Source: Ignavibacteria bacterium (GTDB lineage: Bacteria; Bacteroidota; Ignavibacteria; Kapaibacteriales; UBA961). From it: 48,214 nucleotides of DNA. Shown here one piece after another: positions 43,630 to 48,214 of this stretch. The DNA lies in NCBI GenBank assembly GCA_016720145.1, contig JADJXV010000018.1:1-48214 (forward strand), given 5' to 3'. The position numbers and the translations under genes are program-made. How positions within the stretch are numbered: the stretch's first letter is position 1; each line of letters starts with the position of its first letter. Below the pieces are notes generated by a model. The model made no database searches and was not told where the DNA came from. It saw nothing but the letters and a program-made list of their open reading frames with translations.

Positions 43630-44310
43630 ATGAAATTCTTTTTGTATTTCGTTATATTCAGCACCTGCTATACTTGCTACAGCCAATCAAAAACACCAAG
43701 CGATATCCTCGAAGAAAAAGAAAAGCTTTCTGAAGAAAACGTAAAACAACGTAACGACTTCCAAGCCAAGCTTCGCATCAAAGAAAGAAGTATCAAGGAA
43801 CTCCAAAGTATGATTAAGGTTTTAGTTGAAGATAGCCTTGGGAATATTGAGCTTGAGCGCAAGAACTCTGCCAAACTCTTAGCCAATAAACAGCAACAGT
43901 TAGATTCATTAAGCAACATAATAATCTCCTTAAATTATCAAAAGAACTCGCTGCTAATTACTCAAGATACATTGAGCTATAAAATTTATGCGCTCAAATA
44001 TACACTTGATTCTTTACTTCTCTATAACAGCAAGCTAACAGTAAGCCAACGAAAAAAAGCCGGTGATGAATTAGCACAAAAGATTGGAAGAGATATATCA
44101 ATTGCCAGAGAAGTACTTGATGAATTAATAGAACAACAAGATAGCGTACAATCCGAACTCAAAAGTTCAAGGACGAGACTGATATCACTCAAAGAGAATC
44201 TCACTTCTATCGAGGAAGACCTTAATTTGAAAAAGGAGAAACATAAGGCACTTGAAACTTCCCTATCTTCTCTGAAATCACAAATTGCAAGAAAAGTGAA
44301 GAAGTTATAG
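43630..44310 (+). CDS. Signal peptide plus coiled-coil, front half of an OMP gene
   Basis: 226 aa from ATG 43630, with AGGAATT upstream. The signal peptide (FLYFVIFSTCYTCYSQS) is followed by about 190 residues of coiled coil (VLVEDSLGNIELERKNSAKL ... LKENLTSIEEDLNLKKEKHK). It stops at ARKVKKL; one extra A in the run 44292-44295 gives ARKSEEVIELENENASLLVQ and continues into the barrel at 44409. So this is the periplasmic stalk of a single protein. Confidence 0.65.
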   Translation: MKFFLYFVIFSTCYTCYSQSKTPSDILEEKEKLSEENVKQRNDFQAKLRIKERSIKELQSMIKVLVEDSLGNIELERKNSAKLLANKQQQLDSLSNIIISLNYQKNSLLITQDTLSYKIYALKYTLDSLLLYNSKLTVSQRKKAGDELAQKIGRDISIAREVLDELIEQQDSVQSELKSSRTRLISLKENLTSIEEDLNLKKEKHKALETSLSSLKSQIARKVKKL

Positions 44311-44408
44311 AATTAGAGAATGAAAATGCAAGTCTTCTCGTACAGCAGCAGAATCTCCAACGAGATATCAAACGTTTAGACTCTGAGCGAAGCCGAAAAC
44401 GAACTCCA

Positions 44409-44879
44409 TTGTTTAACTTGGGTGTCGGTCTGCATATCAACAAGCTCTTTGATAATACGTTTGAGTTCTATAACAATCAGATATTCATTGGAGCGGATGC
44501 TCAATTGGGTTGGTACTTTGACAAAAAAATGAATGATAACAGCACAATGGTGTTTCTATCTGCCTCTCTATCGTTCATGGATTCATTGCTAGTGAAGAGC
44601 AAAGGCAACGTTTGGCGAAACAATATTCTCACAACGATTGAGGCAGGTGTACAATTTAGAGAGTGGTTTTACCTGTCCGCGGGTTCTGCTATTCTATGGG
44701 GTAGTACTTCAACCATTTATAAATCCGGTCCGATGGTAAGCCTTGGATTCAATATTCCAATTACGACAAATGTTCGCATCCCTCTACGAACTTCTATGCA
44801 GATACTTGATCTATTTAGCGAGCCCTATTTTGGCTTTGAGACAGGAGTGTCGGTGACGTTTGATTTTTGGTATTTGTAG
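44409..44879 (+). CDS. Outer-membrane beta-barrel, back half of the coiled-coil gene
   Basis: 156 aa as read from TTG 44409, but the frame is open from about 44296 and begins with more coiled coil. Alternating strands (FNLGVGLHINKLFDNTFEFY, IFIGADAQLGWYFDKKMN, PYFGFETGVSVTFDFWYL) end in an aromatic residue near the C-terminus, as in small 8-strand outer-membrane barrels. With 43630-44310 it makes a protein of about 416 aa: signal peptide, long periplasmic coiled coil, outer-membrane barrel. Confidence 0.65.
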   Translation: MFNLGVGLHINKLFDNTFEFYNNQIFIGADAQLGWYFDKKMNDNSTMVFLSASLSFMDSLLVKSKGNVWRNNILTTIEAGVQFREWFYLSAGSAILWGSTSTIYKSGPMVSLGFNIPITTNVRIPLRTSMQILDLFSEPYFGFETGVSVTFDFWYL

Positions 44880-44951
44880 TGGTGTGTAATTTGGTTGGGG
44901 TCTTCCTTGTAGATTACTGCTGAAACTTAGAATATCCTTACATTGAGGTGG

Positions 44952-44996
44952 GTGGTATACTTTCACCGAAATATGTGGTACACTTTTACCTTACTA
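44952..44996 (+). repeat. IS21-like terminal repeat pair (right copy)
   Basis: GTGGTATACTTTCACCGAA at 44952 is followed by a second unit starting GTGGTACACTTTTACC at 44975. Same orientation and spacing as 42051-42095. Together the two pairs bracket the nuclease-propeller and coiled-coil/barrel genes. Confidence 0.55.
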
Positions 44997-45026
44997 TCCA
45001 ATAAACTTTAATTATTGAGATTTTGA

Positions 45027-46013
45027 TTACTTACCTACATTAGAAAAAACACCAGCAGAATCAACAAACTCAATTCTTGATTGATTGTTTAGAAACTTAT
45101 TCTTGATGCTATACATTTCACCTTGAAGTTGAGTTTCTGCCATGCCGTTTGTATATATCGATATAATTAAATCTCTTGGTTGGGATTCCAATGCCTTGAT
45201 AATATGTCTATCATATTCAGACAACGAATTGCCAAATATTAATAGGGGGGTTGTAGATTCTGAAAGTTTTTGCAAACAGAAATGAAGATAATTGCTTCTA
45301 TTAATTAAGTCTAATTTGTCTTGAGATGTACCATCGGTAATAAACAATGGGAAATGATCTCGTTTAATTTCTTGAGAAATTGTTGCGATTAAATCATTGC
45401 CTTGCCTTTTAATTTTGAGATCATAAATCCCATTCCCGAATAAAAACAATGCTCCATGTAAGTAATATATATTTTTATCACCTACGCATTTTTTATTGAA
45501 CTGTGTATAGAAATTATCATAGCTACGGAAGTAATCTTGGAATGGAGTATATGTATTGCCATTTCTACCTTTATCAACTGTTTTCATTATAATGTGATAC
45601 AAAAACAAATCATAATTTGTTGTATAAATATCCTTATAGGTTTCTAGCTCATCTGTAAAAAAATCGAGATTATCCCAATCAATTTCGCCATTTCTTGGGT
45701 GTATTTCTTCTATGGTTTCTATCAAACCATTTTTCAATTTTTCAATTGCTTCTTTCACTAAGTCAGTTGGAAGTTCAAGCAAAGTATTGACCTTTAGCGT
45801 ATGTATGAGATGACTTAAAATTTGCTCAAAATTGGTAGTCTCAAAATGCTGGAATAAAGACTTAAAGGGTTCATCCACTTTTTCGATAAATGTAATGAAC
45901 AGAGATTTATATGCAAATTTTGACCAAAGGTTTATACTGAAACCATTACCTAATAACAAGTCTGTGCTCTCATACTCTGATCTTATTGAAGCCCATTGTT
46001 TGATTTCAATCAT
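45027..46013 (-). CDS. DUF4917 / SIR2-like protein
   Basis: 328 aa. SIR2-type elements are visible in order: LLLGNGFSINLW (residues about 20-31, nucleotide-binding loop), DIYTTNYDLFLYHI, NIYYLHGALFLF and LLIFGNSLSEYDRHI. These match the DUF4917 group of SIR2-like domains. SIR2-like proteins in bacterial defence deplete NAD when phage is sensed; whether this one does so is not known. No other domain is present. It is AT-rich and lies between the IS21-like repeat and the OmpA-type gene. Orientation is opposite to the mobile block. Confidence 0.75.
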   Translation of the reverse strand: MIEIKQWASIRSEYESTDLLLGNGFSINLWSKFAYKSLFITFIEKVDEPFKSLFQHFETTNFEQILSHLIHTLKVNTLLELPTDLVKEAIEKLKNGLIETIEEIHPRNGEIDWDNLDFFTDELETYKDIYTTNYDLFLYHIIMKTVDKGRNGNTYTPFQDYFRSYDNFYTQFNKKCVGDKNIYYLHGALFLFGNGIYDLKIKRQGNDLIATISQEIKRDHFPLFITDGTSQDKLDLINRSNYLHFCLQKLSESTTPLLIFGNSLSEYDRHIIKALESQPRDLIISIYTNGMAETQLQGEMYSIKNKFLNNQSRIEFVDSAGVFSNVGK

Positions 46014-46116
46014 TCTATTTCTTCTTTCATTCTGAGATGCATCGTTCGAAGAATAATATCAGAATAAGTACAGGGTAAAAGTGTTGTAGAATATTATAGA
46101 TACAAATGAAATCAGC

Positions 46117-47169
46117 CTATTCTGATAATATAACAAATTCAACACGCCGATTCTTTTGCCTTCCCTCATCTGTATCATTTCCTGCTATTGGTTTCGACTT
46201 ACCGTATCCTTTTACCGATATTCGACCTACTTGGATTCCTTTTGTCACAAGAAACTCTTTTATAGCCGTTGCTCTATCTAGTGACAAAGAAATATTTGAA
46301 GACTCATTCCCAATATTATCAGTATGACCCGAAACTTCTATCTTCATATTAGGTGAATTTTGGAGTAAGCTAAACAAGCGATTTAGTTCAGATTCTGACT
46401 CTTTTCTTATATTACTCTTGCCAAAATTAAAGAATAAATTGTTCAAACGAATAATCTCACCTTTCTTTATAGGAGCTAAATTCAAGTCCTTTTGTATTTC
46501 TTTGTACTCTGACAGTTTGATTAAGTCTAAATTCTCACTAATTGGATAAAACCCTAAGGCATTTGCTATAAAACCATAATTTGATCCACTCGGCAAAGCA
46601 ATCGTATAATCACCTGTACTTGGATTACTAATCGCTTCCCCAATGATTTTACCGGTTTCTAAATTCTCATATTGAATTTTAGCTTGAACAGGTTGCTTAG
46701 TAGAAATATCCATCACTTTGCCGGATACTATGGCTGTAGCTGTTGGGCGAAAAGCTTCCGGCAGATGTAATCTATATATGTCCGTACTTCCGAAACCGTT
46801 CAAATCAGAAACATAATACACAACATCTCCACTGGCTGCGATACTATAATCTTGTTCATTGAATTTAGTGTTAATATCTGGTCCCAAATTTCTTGGCGTT
46901 GTCCATGTCAGCCAAGTGTCATCTAACCTTCTGGTAATGTATATATCTGTACCACCATAACCATCGGTTCTATCAGAGCTGAAATATAGGGTTTTATCAT
47001 CACCGGCTATAAATGGACTAAATTCATCATCAACAGAATTGATGTTAAATCCCATGTTTATCGGATCTGACCAAACATTATCATCTCCTTTAAAGCTCAC
47101 ATATAAATCGTGAGCAATACAGGAATCGCTGTCACATCGAGTATCTTCACGAACTAAAGAAAATATCAA
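46117..47169 (-). CDS. PD40-OmpA protein, C-terminal part (same gene as 47166-48185)
   Basis: 350 aa. Two PD40/WD40-like blocks (FIAGDDKTLYFSSDRTDGYG, IAASGDVVYYVSDLNGFGST) are followed by a carboxypeptidase-regulatory-like beta domain (GKVMDISTKQPVQAKI) and a C-terminal OmpA domain (VSGHTDNIGNESSNISLSLD, RISVKGYGKSKPIAGNDTDE, NRRVEFV). The OmpA domain binds peptidoglycan. The frame is broken at a T run (47262-47265): one more base joins it to the N-terminal piece as KSGWSAPKAIEINKYY. Such TPR-PD40-OmpA proteins (PorE-like) are often linked to the type IX system. Confidence 0.8.
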   Translation of the reverse strand: MIFSLVREDTRCDSDSCIAHDLYVSFKGDDNVWSDPINMGFNINSVDDEFSPFIAGDDKTLYFSSDRTDGYGGTDIYITRRLDDTWLTWTTPRNLGPDINTKFNEQDYSIAASGDVVYYVSDLNGFGSTDIYRLHLPEAFRPTATAIVSGKVMDISTKQPVQAKIQYENLETGKIIGEAISNPSTGDYTIALPSGSNYGFIANALGFYPISENLDLIKLSEYKEIQKDLNLAPIKKGEIIRLNNLFFNFGKSNIRKESESELNRLFSLLQNSPNMKIEVSGHTDNIGNESSNISLSLDRATAIKEFLVTKGIQVGRISVKGYGKSKPIAGNDTDEGRQKNRRVEFVILSE

Positions 47170-48185
47170 TACTTTTCCACTTGGAGAAAGTGCTTCTGAG
47201 AAATAGCGAGATTTGCTGTAATATTTATTGATTTCAATGGCTTTTGGGGCAGACCAACCGCTTTTGTCCTAGTAGATGTTGAATATCCTTGACCAAACTC
47301 CTTGCTTCCTGCGTCATAAGTTCCCATAAGTAAAATTGAATTTTTATCTGGGAAAATAGCAGCTACCCCATTATAACCATTTACATTTATATTTAAGCCA
47401 AAATTTGCCGCTTGCTTCCATTGTCCATTAGGTAACAATTCAGACATCCATGCTTCTTGCCCTTCTCCGATAAGTTCTCCAAATTCATTTCTTTTTTTTG
47501 TAAATTCATTAAAATTTTTATTATGACCTTCTCTTGCAAATGTTAGCAATTTGCCATCTGCTGATATTTTAGGTGCAAACTCATGAGCATAAGTATTTAC
47601 ATTGGGACCAAGGTTTTCCCTAATAATTTTAACAAAAGGTTTGAGAAGTTTTTTTACTGGTTCTGTTGTTACTTTATCAGCGACACCTGAATTTTCAAGT
47701 AAAAGTATATCTTCTAAGCATGCAGCCTCCCAAAATATTTGTAGATCGTCACTCATTTTTTTTCCAATATTTTTTTGGTACAATGACATAGCTTCGTTTG
47801 TTTTACCTTGTAACAATAAAGAATGTGCGTAATTCCCACTGGCGAACAAATTATTAGGTTTATAACTTAATGCCATTTGAGAAGATTTTTCAGATAAAAC
47901 AAAATCACCTTTAAAGAGATAAATCCACGATAACGATACATAAATACTAAACCTGAAAGTTGTAGAATCTATATCGTCATTATCAATGATAAATGATTTA
48001 TTTAAATTGAATATTTCATCTACAAGTGCCAATTCCTTTAATTTATATTCAACTGCTAGTTTATATTTTCCATCACCAAAGTTCAGATGTGAAAAATTGA
48101 ACCAATACCTTAGACTGTCAAGTTCCTTCGCAGACTGAGAGAATGTAACACCTTGAATTGTAAAAAGAAGTAATAAAACAAGCAT
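47166..48185 (-). CDS. TPR-PD40 N-terminal part of the OmpA protein, start near window edge
   Basis: 339 aa as read from ATG 48185. A hydrophobic segment (MLVLLLLFTIQGVTFSQ) looks like the core of a signal peptide, but in-frame codons upstream (KNFNRQHFT) reach the right edge, so the real start is probably just outside. TPR-like helices (FASGNYAHSLLLQGKTNEAM) precede PD40 repeats (FAPKISADGKLLTFAREGHN). After GYSTSTRTK the reading is out of frame up to its stop. It is one gene of about 690 aa or more with 46117-47169. Confidence 0.75.
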   Translation of the reverse strand: MLVLLLLFTIQGVTFSQSAKELDSLRYWFNFSHLNFGDGKYKLAVEYKLKELALVDEIFNLNKSFIIDNDDIDSTTFRFSIYVSLSWIYLFKGDFVLSEKSSQMALSYKPNNLFASGNYAHSLLLQGKTNEAMSLYQKNIGKKMSDDLQIFWEAACLEDILLLENSGVADKVTTEPVKKLLKPFVKIIRENLGPNVNTYAHEFAPKISADGKLLTFAREGHNKNFNEFTKKRNEFGELIGEGQEAWMSELLPNGQWKQAANFGLNINVNGYNGVAAIFPDKNSILLMGTYDAGSKEFGQGYSTSTRTKAVGLPQKPLKSINITANLAISQKHFLQVEKY

Positions 48186-48214
48186 AGTAAAATGCTGCCT
48201 ATTAAAATTCTTCT

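Overview
The window looks like chromosome from a member of the Bacteroidota/Chlorobiota group (an Ignavibacteria- or Kapabacteria-like lineage is my best guess). The reasons are a divergent GldL/GldM-like type IX secretion pair, a subtilase with a type IX C-terminal sorting domain, a BamD lipoprotein, a TPR-PD40-OmpA protein, moderately low GC, and many chromosomal starts without a clear Shine-Dalgarno sequence. No ribosomal or other phylogenetic marker is present, so this is inference.

Layout. (1) 1-9.7 kb, host chromosome: GldM-like (cut by the left edge) and GldL-like genes, two orphan C-terminal pieces of Rpn-type nucleases, bamD, a PolB-like 3'-5' exonuclease, a membrane-anchored unknown, an SDR oxidoreductase, a secreted subtilase, a DUF3052-like protein, and tRNA-Thr(CGT) with a terminator. 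(2) 9.7-15.9 kb, accessory region: two stretches that look like integron gene cassettes bounded by attC-like sites. One carries an AIPR-family protein with an Mrr-like nuclease motif; the other carries a membrane protein plus a metallo-beta-lactamase-fold protein. Two AT-rich genes follow, the second a PD-(D/E)XK-like protein. No integron integrase is present. (3) 16.0-41.96 kb, a compact, one-direction, virus-like element ending at a strong terminator. It has small membrane proteins, a transglutaminase-fold protein, four consecutive genes sharing a Cys-rich module, three capsid-candidate proteins, a lytic transglycosylase, two CHAP-like proteins, a fibre with four 78-residue repeats, holin- and spanin-like genes, and a giant polyvalent ParB-like/N6-methyltransferase/helicase/P-loop gene. 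I see no integrase, large terminase, portal, tail tube or tape measure, so this may be an undescribed, perhaps tailless, virus type. (4) 42-45 kb: two IS21-like terminal repeats flank a nuclease-TM-beta-propeller gene and a coiled-coil/outer-membrane-barrel gene. (5) 45-48.2 kb: a SIR2-like DUF4917 protein and a TPR-PD40-OmpA gene reaching the right edge.

From 38 kb onward at least seven single-base frame breaks split otherwise continuous proteins, six of them in A or T runs of 3-5 bases. These look like assembly or sequencing indels rather than biology. The affected gene pieces are listed separately but should be read as single genes: 35042-41630, 41666-41909, 42202-43628, 43630-44879 and 46117-48185.

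How the genes may work together. The virus-like element probably reads as a late operon (coat, entry, lysis) followed by DNA-handling genes. The flanking AIPR, MBL, PD-(D/E)XK and SIR2-like genes make the region resemble a defence and mobile-element hotspot downstream of a tRNA gene.
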